Both the position numbers and the translations under genes were made by a program. Source: Eulemur rufifrons (lineage: Eukaryota > Chordata > Mammalia > Primates > Lemuridae). Taken from it: 64,000 bases of DNA. Positions 33,597 to 44,706 of the stretch are shown here, in pieces; the first letter of the stretch is position 1; each line of letters opens with the position of its first letter. The notes beneath the pieces were generated by a model, which saw nothing but the letters and a program-made list of their open reading frames with translations, was not told the origin of the DNA and did no database searches. Location of the stretch: the NCBI RefSeq assembly GCF_041146395.1, contig NC_090984.1:126794280-126858279 (forward strand), written 5' to 3'.

Positions 33597-33620
33597 CTAT
33601 ATAGCAGGGGACATGCAAAT
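33597..33620 (+). promoter_or_regulatory. VH3 promoter: TATATAG element and octamer
   Basis: Octamer ATGCAAAT at 33613-33620, preceded by TATATAG. Confidence 0.88.
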
Positions 33621-33745
33621 AGGGCCCTCCCTCTGCTGATGAAAACCAGCCCAGCCCTCACCCTGCAGCTCTGGGACAGGAGCCCCAGCCCCGCCATTCC
33701 CAGGTGTCCCCATTTGGTGATCAGGACTGAACACAGACACTCACC

Positions 33746-34198
33746 ATGGAGTCTGGGCTCACCTGGGTTTTCCTTGTTGCTCTGTTACAAGGTAATTCAG
33801 GGAGAACTAGAGATATTGGGTGTGTCATGGATGTGAGTGAGAGAAACAGGGGTGTGTGTGGCAGTTTCTGACCAGGCTGTGTCTGTGTTTGCAGGTGTCC
33901 AGTGTGAGGTGCAGCTGGTGGAGTCTGGGGGCTGCTTGGTCCAGCCTGGGGGGTCCCTGAGACTCTCCTGTGCAGCCTCCGGATTCACGTTCACTGACTA
34001 CTACATGAGCTGGGTCCGCCAGGCTCCAGGGAAGGGGCTGGAGTGGGTGGCAGACATTGATAGTGATGGTAGCACAAGCTACGCAGACGCCGTGAAGGGC
34101 CGGTTCACCATCTCCAGAGACAACAGCAAGAACACGCTGTCTCTGCAAATGAACAGTCTGAGAGCCGAGGACACAGCCCTGTACTACTGTACCACTGA
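33746..34198 (+). CDS. IGHV3-like V gene with an extra FR1 cysteine
   Basis: Leader exon 33746-33791 ([15 protein letters not shown]), intron 33792-33894, leader end 33895-33905, V region 33906-34198. CDR1 is DYYMS. CDR2 is one residue shorter than in the neighbours ([16 protein letters not shown]), as in the human VH3-53/3-66 type. FR1 reads [15 protein letters not shown] replaces the usual GGC, giving a third cysteine near Kabat position 10. Both canonical cysteines are present, and the end reads YYCTTD. No stop or frameshift. It would be transcribed and rearranged normally; the unpaired cysteine might affect folding. Confidence 0.93.
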
Positions 34199-34237
34199 CA
34201 CAGTGAGGGGACATCAGTGTGAGCCCAGACACAAACC
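34199..34237 (+). promoter_or_regulatory. V-RSS of VH3 gene at 33746
   Basis: CACAGTG, 23-bp spacer, ACACAAACC (34229-34237). Confidence 0.95.
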
Positions 34238-34258
34238 TCCTGTGGGGGCAGCGCGGGG

Positions 34259-34272
34259 CCGCCACGGGGCGC
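34259..34272 (+). promoter_or_regulatory. Altered CTCF-like motif after VH3 RSS (33746)
   Basis: CCGCCACGGGGCGC sits at the expected 21-bp distance, but the central AGGGGG reads ACGGGG, a change at a strongly conserved G of the CTCF core. Confidence 0.5.
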
Positions 34273-37200
34273 CCAAGACACAAGGAGCAGAGTCAGCCCA
34301 GGGCAGGTGCAGGTGGAGGGTAAGGGCTGGTTTCCTCTCAGGGTCGTGGCTTCCTCTCCAGAAAACGGTTTCCTCTGTGGAACTTCTCTGAATTCACGAT
34401 TCTGTGCTTCCCTCTGCAGTCTCTCAGTTAGACATGTTTGTGGTAATGAGAGAAAATATTGTCATCTGCACAAAAGTCAGAAGTTGTGTTCCAGTCACTT
34501 TGTCCTGTCCCCAAATGTACATTAATTATCTACCCTTCTGAATACGTCTGAGGGACATCAGGGGCAGATGCAGTCAGCGTCCTAAGCAAGAGCAGGGAGA
34601 CCCTGTGGTGCTCCGTGTCCCAGCACGTGGCTCAAAACATGGATTATATCCGACACAATTCAAGGGCAGAGCGACCCCACCAACATTTAGTGTAGATGTT
34701 GACTCTGATGGTGTTAGACGCCTACACACAAAGCATGCGCACACAGACACATTAAGTGAACACGGGAAGGGTGAGTCTCTCCACTACTGAGGTGTCTGCG
34801 GAGCAGGGCAGGCCTCTCAAGACAGTCCCACGTGACTTCGTAGGACAAGAGGGGAGACTGGCTCAGGTTTTCACAACAGTTCCCTGGTGGAAAGGGAGGG
34901 GGCTCTCACTCCCAGGAAGGGTCTGCTGGGGTCTGGGCCTCCGACAACCGTCTGGTGAGACAGCACCTGTGATTCCTTCCTAGGATTCCCATGAGTGGGA
35001 CAAACAGGGAAGACAAAAGATGGGCCTTCAGGTGTCAGCGGACAGACACCAGCTAAGAGACTCTGACTTCTTATTCCACTCAATAACTAGGAAATATTTA
35101 AAAAAAATTTTTTGAGGCCGGGCGTGGTGGCTCTCGCCTGTAATCCTAGCACTCTGGGAGGCCGAGGCGGGTGGATCGCTCAAGGTCAGGAGTTCAAGAC
35201 CAGCCTGAGCAAGAGCAAGACCCCGTCTCTCCTAAAAATAGAAAGAAATTATACGGAAAACTAAAAATATATATAGAAAATTAGCCGGGCATAGTGGCGC
35301 ATGCCTGTAGTCCCAGCTACTAGGGAGGCTGAGGCAGTAGGATCGCTTAAGCCGAGGAGTCTGAGGTTTCTGTGAGCTAAGCTGATGCCACGGCACTCAC
35401 TCTAGCCTGGGCAACAAAGTGAGACTGCCTAAAAAAAAAAAAAAAATTTTTTTTGAAAAGCAAGAAAAGGCCATTACGGGTGGAAAACAATGAGGTCAGC
35501 AGGAAAAAAGAAGACATTTCATTAGTACAAACCATGGTACTAATGAGGATGAGTAGAAGGAGGGGTTATACCGGGTCTTGGTCCAATGTCATGGGGGAAG
35601 CTTTTCACTGTCCAAGATCATCAGCTTATCCTGAAGGCCGAGGGTCAGCTGTGGGCTTCAAATTACCAGAAGGTTCACAGGTTCTACAAGGATGCTCAGT
35701 TTGACATTCTCTACCACAGTAGCCTTCCAAATGTCTAGAATTCTGAACTGATGCTGTCGTTGTGAAACATGAACCCGAGGGTTTCCTCCCTGGAATTGCA
35801 CTGTTGTGTTTCCCTTGAAGTCCTTAATAATATTTGTTCCAGTATGGCTCAAGACCAGTATTTTCCTGATATTTCTCCAACACACACTCTGTGCTGGTTG
35901 AACATGATGAGAGACTGCTAAAAAGATGTAGTAAAAGGACCCTGAATCTGTGGTGATAGGAGTGTCTATAATGCATGAATTGCTTTCAAAATTATTTACT
36001 CTCACATGCAATAGAGAAAATGCTAGCAATTTTCATAAAATCTAAATGTTTGTTCAGTTGCTACCAAGTGAATGAGTTACAACTGATGTGTCCTTGAGGG
36101 ACTGGACCACAATGCTGTAAGCAAGTGCTCATGGTAGAATGCCAAAGGAAGTTCAAGAATTGCTTAAAATTGTGACATTCAAATTTCATAATGCTAATTG
36201 GATAAACATTTTCAACATTTACAAAATATTTCCAATAAGTGGACGGTGTGTTACGTGAGCAGTGGTGATGCCTCACAAGGTTAGACACCATCGTACACTA
36301 GGTTTAGGCTGCTTGTTCTTGGTAATGACCTCATACAACACTTGTTTAACCCCGATGTTATCTTTTTGTATGATTCCTATTTACTTTAGTTGGATCTCTA
36401 GGATTTAGAAGTCTATCTAGAAGTTCCTTAGTCTTTTGTTCATTTTGATAGGTTTACCAGAACTTTTGAGAAAACCTTTTGTTTGCAAAATATCCCAAGT
36501 TCATGTACTATTTTAAAAACATATGCATTTAATCCTGGATTTTGGCTAATTGACAAGCACCAAGAAAAGTAATGACTTCTCCCACATGGGCTGATTTTAC
36601 CTCCAGTTGAGCACAACATTCTAATGGGAAGTTTTCTTCAGTAATATGAATCACTGCTTAGTAACTTCCAGGTTTATTATTGAAGTGTGATTGATCAACA
36701 AATACTATTGTCTGAAGTCTCTTAATGAGAATCTCATCCAAGGAATATACAGACCTTTTTCACTGATGCAGAAAAAATAGCTCTGTGCCCACACTTAGCT
36801 TTCAGCCACGTGTCCTAGCACACAATGAACCGCACGCCACTGTTCACCTCAGTGGGGGCTCCTGATTGGATATCAGGTGCTTTTGATTTTAATGCCTCTA
36901 GACCATCATATCTGGCTATTTTAGCAAAAAGTAATGGCAACATGAAATAACTAAATAATAAGGAAAATCATAACCTAATGAAACAAGAAGCCAGGATGTG
37001 AGTGGCTCCATTTTTGCCAATTTGAAAAGTTCATCCACACAAGGAGCTTCTTGTCTCAACATTTCACACTGATATGCAGAAAACATCTGCTTCATCCTCC
37101 AGTCCCCTATTGTGTGGACGTGGTGAGAGTGTTTTCAGGGTCCCACAGATAGGAAAAGGGTGGAAGAGGAGAAGACACCTTTCTGAAGTTTGCTCTGAAG

Positions 37201-37370
37201 GATCAGCAAGGTCACAACAGAGACTCTCTCCTGCCTCCGTGACTAGAACTCTGTCACACGCCCAAGTGCACACGAGTTCCTGATGGGCATAAATGCTGCA
37301 ATGATGAGGCCGACCATTTTATCACATAAAATTACTGGAAACTGACATAAATATTTTCTTTTCCTTTTTC
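34273..37370. other. VH3 downstream spacer, short type, first copy
   Basis: Colinear with 40629-43487. AT-rich, no gene recognised. It differs completely from the downstream spacer of the genes at 12531 and 44170, so two kinds of VH3 unit exist here. Confidence 0.6.
35116..35446 (+). mobile_element. Strepsirrhine-type Alu
   Basis: Begins GGCCGGGCGTGGTGG and ends with a poly-A. It contains the AT-rich linker AACTAAAAATATATATAG before the right monomer. The homologous site near 41560 is empty, so it inserted after that duplication. Confidence 0.95.
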
Positions 37371-39940
37371 TGCAGGGAGTTAGCTAAGATCCCCGCAAAA
37401 TTTCAGGTCCCTCAGACAGGGGTTGTCACAAAGGATGAAATAATCATAGGAAAGAGAAATAAAAATAATACACAGAGCCAAAGATGTAATTTATAAAGTA
37501 AAGATGTATGAAGATAGATAAGGCAGGGTGCCCGGAAAGTTACATCTGTTCCCACAGAAATGCAACTCAGACTGAATTTTTACAGAGATACTTATAGGGT
37601 AGATACAGGTTCTCCTTCCAGTGAACCCCATGCTGGGTGTCTCTTACTGAGAAATGCAGCCCTTGGCCCCAGGAAATGTTAGGCTGCCCCCAATAATAGA
37701 ACTGGGTACACGGTAATCACACAGCTAGTGGTCCTGGGCGAGGCCTTGCGTTCGGAAAGACACACACGTGCACTGGATCCAGGAAAGGTGAGTTGCTGCA
37801 CCTTCCAGACTCAGAGTTCTTAGGGAATTTGCCATCAAGTGATTCCGTGACTCAGTTCAGGAGCCATGTTGAGGTCACTGCTCGGCTCTTTTCCTCACAG
37901 ACTTCAGGTTAGGCAGAGGGAGGACCTCAGTCTGCCTTCGGGGGAGAAAGCACATGAAGTTGGGTGATGCATGTCACCTAGCCCTGCCACTGAGGCCACT
38001 TAATTCATGGACCATTCGGGCGGCGCTGGAGTCGCTGGTCGCAGAGGGCGACTGATGTCCACTGGCTAATCCCAGGCACGTGAGTGTCAGTGTGATGGCA
38101 CAGGGAGTGCACTCTGCAGAGGCCGGGACAAAATGCAGAGGGCTTCTCGCCAAGGCCCGGACAGCACACTCATGCATAACCCACATGCTAGTCACAGGTG
38201 CTGCCTGCAGGGAGAAAGAACCAAGGGGATGAATTTCATTACCTGGTAACACACACCCAAATGTCACATGGCCCTTTAAGACTGAACAAGAAATGTTCTA
38301 GAGGTGGCCCAGGTCCGAGCACAGGTGTCATCCGGACACTCTCAGTGGTGCCCACATGCAGGGCCCACCTCCCACGCAGGCTTCGCTCCAGTCCCTGCAC
38401 CAGCCCTCACACAGGGGACTGGGGAACAGTCCTGTGTCAGATCCTCTACCGTACTGGCTGGGGGAGGTAAATTACGGTGTGGGTCACGTCTGCTATCTGC
38501 CATGAATTAATTTTTGTGAGTGGAGAGCAGAACAATTATATAAGAAAATGTTGGAAAACTCTTCTACATACAAGCTTGTGCCACAAGATTATTAAGACCA
38601 CAATGGTAATCACAGCAACAAGAAAAGTTAACATATGGGTCTTGATTGATCTACACCAGGGTCCCTTGTAGGGATTCCTTGGTCACAACGAAAGCAGCAT
38701 GTGCCGGGCCCTACAGAGTGCTGTGGCACCTGGGTCTGCTAAACAGTGGTAGGGGCGAGATTCATTCCTATCCACACACCATGGTGACAACTTGAGAAAT
38801 CTTTCTTTTTATTGCCCCAATGTTAGGCTGTGATTGATTCGAAGTTCTGCTTCCCAGGAAGGATCACACCTATTGGGGGAACAGTGTGCTCCCCTGAATC
38901 TGAGACCTGGTCTGAGGCCATTCAATTGGGGTCCCCTTGACTGTGGACCAGCCAATAATGAAAAGCCTCCTCCCACTGATAGACACTAACTCTGCTTTGG
39001 AGGCTAAGCTCGTGTACCCATGGAGGCAGGGCCGTCCCTCAGGCCTAGGCAGATTCTGTGGTTTCTCCACTGCATCCCACACTGGGGAGGTCAAGTGCAT
39101 CAGCCACATGCCTGCGGGTGGCCGAGGGACCTAGGACAATGGCTCTGCAGTGCTCAGGCCTGAGTCACTCCATCAGGGAACAACATGCAGCAACCCTCAC
39201 TGCAAAGTGCTGCCATGTGTTAGAAGGTTCCAGAGTGGAGGTGGTAGGAGACACTAGTGAATGACAAGTAGGACTACAGGGCCACCTGCAGCAATGGACA
39301 GTGAAGTCTGGGCACTAACACTCATGTCCTGACTTCCACAAAGATCATGGCTGGCTACTGTCCCAAGCATGTGTCAGCCCCATAGACTGAACCGGGGCCA
39401 GTATGGACCCACCTGGCAAGAGGGAAATGTCAGGACAAACTTCAGTGGATCCTTCTTGGCCCCACTCATGTGCCCTGGGCCCAGCACAGAGGAAGCACAG
39501 TTGCATTTGACAATTTGTGTGAACCTGAATCCCCTCAGCTGAGTGAGGCTCATGTCACAGTTAATGCACAACTGCGTCAAGGGCAGTGTGGATTCTGTGG
39601 CCCAAAGTTCGTTGCAACCTTGAAGTTGTAACACTAGAATGCAGCAAAATCCCATTATGTTCTCATTAGTGAAAGGGGATACTGGAGACCCCATTATGCA
39701 TGTCCACACTCGTGCTGGGGTTGGTTCATACGCGCAGTAGGATCTAGTGTCAGGGAGCTCAGGTACAGATACTGCAGGTAGCTCTCACTATACATGTGCT
39801 TCCTCTTGCACACATTGCAAAACTGCACCATCCTTCTCTTTGTAGTTTCATCTGTGAAATATCATGACCTATGAACTCCTCCAGGATGCTCACCTCTTCC
39901 CTGGGCACTGCCTTCTCCGCAGGTGTCCCCACTCAGGGCT
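37371..39940. other. Unique spacer before VH3 at 40092
   Basis: I see no copy of this elsewhere in the window. No gene, Alu or LTR is recognised. Short open frames on both strands are under 115 codons. It replaces the VH3 upstream flank found before other VH3 genes. Confidence 0.5.
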
Positions 39941-39941
39941 T

Positions 39942-39966
39942 TCTATATAGCAGGGGACATGCAAAT
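39942..39966 (+). promoter_or_regulatory. VH3 promoter: TATATAG element and octamer
   Basis: CTATATAG, then ATGCAAAT at 39959-39966. Similarity to the other VH3 genes starts about here. Confidence 0.88.
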
Positions 39967-40091
39967 AGGGCCCTCCCTCTGCTGATGAAAACCAGCCCAG
40001 CCCTCACCCTGCAGCTCTGGGACAGGAGCCCCAGCCCCGGCATTCCCAGGTTTCCCCATTCAGTGATCAGCACTGAACACAGACACTCACC

Positions 40092-40554
40092 ATGGAGTCT
40101 GGGCTGACCTGGGTTTTCCTTGTGGCTCTGTTACAAGGTAATTCATGGAGAACTGGAGATATTGGGTGAGGGAGGGGTTGTGAGTGAGAGAAACAGGGGT
40201 GTGTGTGGCAGTTTCTGACCAGGCTGTGTCTGCGTTTGCAGGTGTCCAGTGTGAGGTGCAGCTGGTGGAGTCTGGGGGAGGCTTGGTCCAGCCTGGGGGG
40301 TCCCTGAGACTCTCCTGTGCAGCCTCCGGATTCACCTTCAGCAGCTACTACATGCACTGGCTCCGCCAGGCTCCAGGGAAGGGACTGGAGTGGGTTGCTC
40401 TAGTTAGAAACAAAGCTAATAGTTACACGACAGAATACGCTGCGTCTGTGAAAGGCAGATTCACCATCTCACGGGATGATTCCAAAAGCACTGTCTCTCT
40501 GCAAATTAACAGTCTGAGAGCCGAGGACACAGCCCTGTACTACTGTGCCAGTGA
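40092..40554 (+). CDS. IGHV3-72-like V gene with long CDR2, apparently functional
   Basis: Leader exon 40092-40137, intron 40138-40241, leader end 40242-40252, V region 40253-40554 (302 nt, six more than its neighbours). CDR2 reads [19 protein letters not shown], two residues longer than the others and very close to the human VH3-72 type; FR3 has the matching RDDSKS. CDR1 is SYYMH. Both cysteines and the FR2 Trp (HWLRQ, Leu for Val) are present, and the end reads YYCASD. FR3 reads VSLQINSL, Ile for Met. It is the only member of this subgroup in the window. Its 3' flank matches that of the gene at 33746, but its 5' flank is unique. Confidence 0.95.
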
Positions 40555-40593
40555 CACAGTGAGGGGACATCAGTGTGAGCCCAGACACAAACC
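40555..40593 (+). promoter_or_regulatory. V-RSS of VH3 gene at 40092
   Basis: CACAGTG, 23-bp spacer, ACACAAACC (40585-40593). Confidence 0.95.
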
Positions 40594-40614
40594 TCCTGCG
40601 GGGGTAGCGCGGGG

Positions 40615-40628
40615 CGACCAGGGGGCGC
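40615..40628 (+). promoter_or_regulatory. CTCF-like motif after VH3 RSS (40092)
   Basis: CGACCAGGGGGCGC, 21 bp after the nonamer, core intact. Confidence 0.7.
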
Positions 40629-43487
40629 CCAAGACACAAGGAGCAGAGTCAGCCCAGGGCAGGTGCAGGTGGAGGGTAAGGGCTGGTTTCCTCTCAGGGT
40701 CGTGGCTTCCTCTCAGGGTCGTGGTTTCCTCTGGGGAACTTCTCTGAATTCACGATTCTGTGTTACCCTCTGCAGTCTCTGAGTTAGATATGTTTGTGGT
40801 AAGGAGAGAAAATATTGTCACCTGCTCAAAAGGCAGACAGTGCCTTCCAGGCACTTTCTCCTCTCCCCAAATGGACATTAATTATCAACACTTCTCCACA
40901 AGCCCGAAAATCAACAAAACATTTTTTTCTTGGACAACACAATGCAGCACAGCACACAGAAATAAACGTTCCTTCTAGCCAGCAAGCAGGACAAAGTGCC
41001 TAGTGGACGTCAGGGGCAGACGGAGTCAGCGTCCTAAGCAAGAGCAGGAAGTCCCTGTGGAGCTCCGTGTCCCAGCACCAGGCTCACAACATCGATTATA
41101 TCTCACAGAATTCAAGGGCAAAGGGACCCACCGATATTTAGTGTCGATGTTGACTCTGATGGTGTTAGACACCTGCACACACAGGCAGGCACAGATGCAC
41201 ACACACACACACACACACACACACTGAGTGAACACGGGAAGGGTGAGTCTCTCCACTACTGAGGTGTCTGCGGAGCAGGGCAGGCCTCTCAAGACAGTCC
41301 CAAGTGGCTTTTTAGGGCAGGAAGGGAGACTGGCTCAGGTTTTCACAACAGTTCCCTTGGGGGGGCAGGGAGGGTCTGGTGGGGTCTGGGCCTGTAACAG
41401 CCATCTGGTGAGAAAGCACCTGTGATTCCTTCCTAGGATTCCCATGAGTGGGGCAAACAGGGAAGACGAAGGATGGGCCTTCAGATGTCAGCGGACAGAC
41501 ATCAGTTAGGAGACACTGACTTCTTATTCCACTCAACAACTATTAAATATTTTAAAAAAATTTGTTTTGAAAAGCAGGCAAAGGCCATTATGTTTGGAAA
41601 ACAATGAAGTCTGCTGAAAAATAGATGACATTTCTTTAGTATGAACACATCATAGTAGTAATGAGGATGAGCAGGAGGAGGAGTTACACAGGGTCTTGGT
41701 CCAATGTCATGGGGGGAAGCTTTTCACTGTCCAAGCTCATCAGCTTATCCTGAAGGCTCTGGGTGAACTGTGGGCTTCAAAATACCAGAAGCTTTGCAGG
41801 TTCTACTAGGATGCTCAGTTTGACATTCTCTATCACAGCAGCCTTCCAAATGTCTAGAATTCTGAACTGATGCTGTCGTTGTGAAACATGAACCCGAGGG
41901 TTTCCTCCCTGGAATTGCACTGCTGTGTTTCCCTTAAAATCCTTAATAATATTTGTTCCAGTATGGCTCAAGACCAGTATTTTCCTGATGTTTCTCCAAC
42001 ACACACTCTGTGCTGGTTGAACATGATGAGAGACTGCTAAAAAGACATAGTAAAAAGAGCCTGAATCTGTGGTGATAGGAGTATCTATAATGCATGAATT
42101 GTTTTTAAAATTATTTACTCTTACATGCAATAGGGAAAATGCTAGTAGTTGGGGTAAAATCTAAATGTTTCTTCAGTTGCTACCAAGTGATAGGGTAACA
42201 ACTGATGTGTCCCTGAGGGACTGGACCACAATGCTGTAAGCAAATGCTCATGGTACACTGGTGAAGGAGTTGAAGATCTGCTTAAAACTGTGACATTCAA
42301 ATTTCATAATGCTAATTAGATCAACATTTTCCACATTTTGAAAATATTTCCCATGAGTGGACGGTGTGTTACCTGAGCAGTGGTGATGCCTCACAAGCTT
42401 GGACAGCATCACAAACTAGGTTTAGGCTGCTTGTTCTTGGCAATGACCTCCTAGAACACTTGTTTAACCCCCATGCTATTTTTTTTTTTCTTCTTGATTC
42501 CTGTTTACTTTAGCTGGATCTCTAGGATTTAGAAGTCTATCTACAAGTTCCTTAGCTTTTTGTTCATTTTGATAGGTTTTCCAGAACCTTTGAGAAACCG
42601 TTTTGTTTGCAAAATATCCCAAGTTCATGTACTACTCTAAAAACATACGCATTTAATTCCGGATTTTGGCTAATTGGCAAGCACCAAGTAGGGCAATGAC
42701 TTCTGCCACACGGGCTGATTTTACCTCCAGTTGGGCATGACATTTCCAAAGGAAAGTTTTCTTCCGTAACATGAATCACTGCTTAATAACTTCCAGTTTG
42801 ATTACTGAAGTGTGATTGATCAACAAATAATATTGCCTCAAGTGTCTCAGTGAGAATCTCATTCAAGGAATATACAGAACTTTTCGCTGATGCAGACAAA
42901 ATAGCTCTGTGCGCACACTTAGCTTTCAGCCACGTGTCCTAGCACACAATGAACCACACGCCACTGTTCACCTCAGTGGGGGCTCCTGACTAGGAAATCA
43001 GGTACTTTTGATTTTAATGCCTCTAGACCATCATATCTGTCTATTTTACCAAAAAGTAATGGCAACATGAAATAACTAAATGAGGTAAAGCATAACCTAA
43101 TGTAACAAGAAGCCAGATGTGAGTGGCTCCATCTTTGCCAATTTCAAAAGTTCATCCACAGAAGGAGCTTCTTGTCTCAACGTTTCACACTGATATGCAG
43201 AAAACGTCCCCTTTATCCCCCAGTCCCCTCTTATGTGGACGTGGTGGGAGTGTTTTCAGGGTCACACAGATAGGACAAGGGTGGAAGAGGAGAGGACACC
43301 TTTCTGAAATTTCCCCTGAAGGATCAGCAAGGTCACAACAGAGAGTCTCTCCTGCCTCCATGACTAGAACTCTGTCACACGCCCACATACACTTGAGTTC
43401 CTGATGGGCATAAATGCTACAATGATGAGGCTGATCATTTTATCACATAAAATTACTGGAAACTGACATAAATATTTTCTTTTCTTT
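40629..43487. other. VH3 downstream spacer, short type, second copy
   Basis: Colinear with 34273-37370 without its Alu. No gene is seen. Confidence 0.6.
41198..41224. repeat. (CA)n microsatellite
   Basis: Thirteen uninterrupted CA units. The matching site near 34740 has only a few. Confidence 0.9.
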
Positions 43488-43794
43488 TTTTCTGTTTCTT
43501 CTTTTTCTTTGTTCTTTTGGAAAGACGGTCATGTTATCTATCTACGCTACAGAACAGTGTCATCGTCAGAGCTCACAGAAACCTCAAAGTAATGGGCACA
43601 AGTGATCCCACAGCCTCAGCCACCCAAGTATCTGGGACTACAGGTGCACCCACAGTGGCCGGGTGAGATACATATATGTATAAAACATTGTCTCACTGGG
43701 ATGCCAGCCAGGCTGTCCTCAAACTCTCGGCCTCAAATGACCCTCCTACTGTGACCTCCCAAAGTGATGGGTTTACAGACATGGGTCACAGCAC
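43488..43794 (-). mobile_element. Old diverged Alu-like SINE
   Basis: T-rich left end, then degraded Alu landmarks on the reverse strand (CTGGGACTACAGGTGCA, CCTCCCAAAGTGATGGG), with the right monomer heavily mutated. It is absent at the homologous point near 37365. Confidence 0.8.
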
Positions 43795-44015
43795 ATGATG
43801 AGCATATTCAATAACAAACTTTCCTTCGCATAAACTTAATTACTTTTTGATCATTACCTGAACTTTCACTGAAACATTCCTACTGTGATTGAGTTTCATT
43901 TTCATTTCCAGTGTTCAAAACTGGGCCTCCATCAGAGTCTAGAGCATAAAAACATCTTCCCCCAGACACTCATTTGTGATCTGGACCCTTCTCTCACTCA
44001 GCTGTCCCAGTCAGA
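43795..44015. other. Short unique flank before VH3 at 44170
   Basis: This AT-rich sequence does not match the upstream flank of the sister gene at 12531. Homology starts only at about 44018, at the promoter. Confidence 0.5.
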
Positions 44016-44020
44016 GCTTG

Positions 44021-44044
44021 CTATATAGCAGGGGACATGCAAAT
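44021..44044 (+). promoter_or_regulatory. VH3 promoter: TATATAG element and octamer
   Basis: CTATATAG, then ATGCAAAT at 44037-44044. Confidence 0.88.
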
Positions 44045-44169
44045 AGGACCCTCCCTCTGCTGACGAAAACCAGCCCAGCCCTCACCCTGCAGCTCTGGGA
44101 CAGGAGCCCCAGCCCCGGCATTCCCAGGTGTCCCCATTCGGTGATCAGGACTGAACACAGACACTCACC

Positions 44170-44632
44170 ATGGAGTCTGGGCTCACCTGGGTTTTCCTTG
44201 TTGCTCTGTTACAAGGTAATTCATGGAGAAGTAGAGATATTGGGTGTGGGAGGGGATATGAGTGAGAGAAACAGGGGTGTGTGTGGCAGTTTCTGACCAG
44301 GCTGTGTCTGTGTCTGTGTTTGCAGGTGTCCAGTGTGAGGTGCAGCTGGTGGAGTCTGGGGGAGGCTTGGTCCAGCCTGGGGGGTCCCTGAGACTCTCCT
44401 GTGCAGCCTCCGGATTCACCTTCAGTAGCTACGGGATGAACTGGGTCCGCCAGGCTCCAGGGAAGGGGCTGGAGTGGGTGGCAAATATATGGAGTGATGG
44501 AAGTAAGCAATACTATGCAGATGCCGTGAAGGGCAGATTCACCATCTCCAGAGACAACAGCAAGAACACGCTGTCTCTGCAAATGAACAGTCTGAGAGCC
44601 GAGGACACGGCCCTGTACTACTGTGCCAGTGA
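44170..44632 (+). CDS. IGHV3-like V gene, apparently functional
   Basis: Leader exon 44170-44215, intron 44216-44325, leader end 44326-44336, V region 44337-44632. The intron is 6 bp longer than usual because TGTCTG is repeated just before the acceptor. CDR1 is SYGMN and CDR2 is [17 protein letters not shown], sharing the IW.DGSKQYY frame with the gene at 12531. Both cysteines and the FR2 Trp are present, and the end reads YYCASD. No lesion. RSS spacer and 3' flank place it as the duplicate of the gene at 12531. The sister's acidic FR2 residue is absent here, so that change is private to 12531 or was converted here. Confidence 0.95.
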
Positions 44633-44671
44633 CACAGTGAGGTGACTTCAGTGTGAGCCCAGACACAAACC
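44633..44671 (+). promoter_or_regulatory. V-RSS of VH3 gene at 44170
   Basis: CACAGTG, 23-bp spacer starting AGGTGACTTCAG, ACACAAACC (44663-44671). Confidence 0.95.
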
Positions 44672-44692
44672 TCCTGCGGGTGTTCGCATGAG

Positions 44693-44706
44693 CCACCAGG
44701 GGGCGC
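44693..44706 (+). promoter_or_regulatory. CTCF-like motif after VH3 RSS (44170)
   Basis: CCACCAGGGGGCGC, 21 bp after the nonamer. Confidence 0.75.

Noticed and set aside
37371..39940. Possible LTR or novel gene in the unique spacer
   Set aside because: No TG...CA ends, no frame above about 111 codons and no recognisable motif; left as unannotated spacer.
41198..41224. Possible CRISPR or regulatory array
   Set aside because: A plain CA microsatellite in a vertebrate locus; no spacer-repeat structure.
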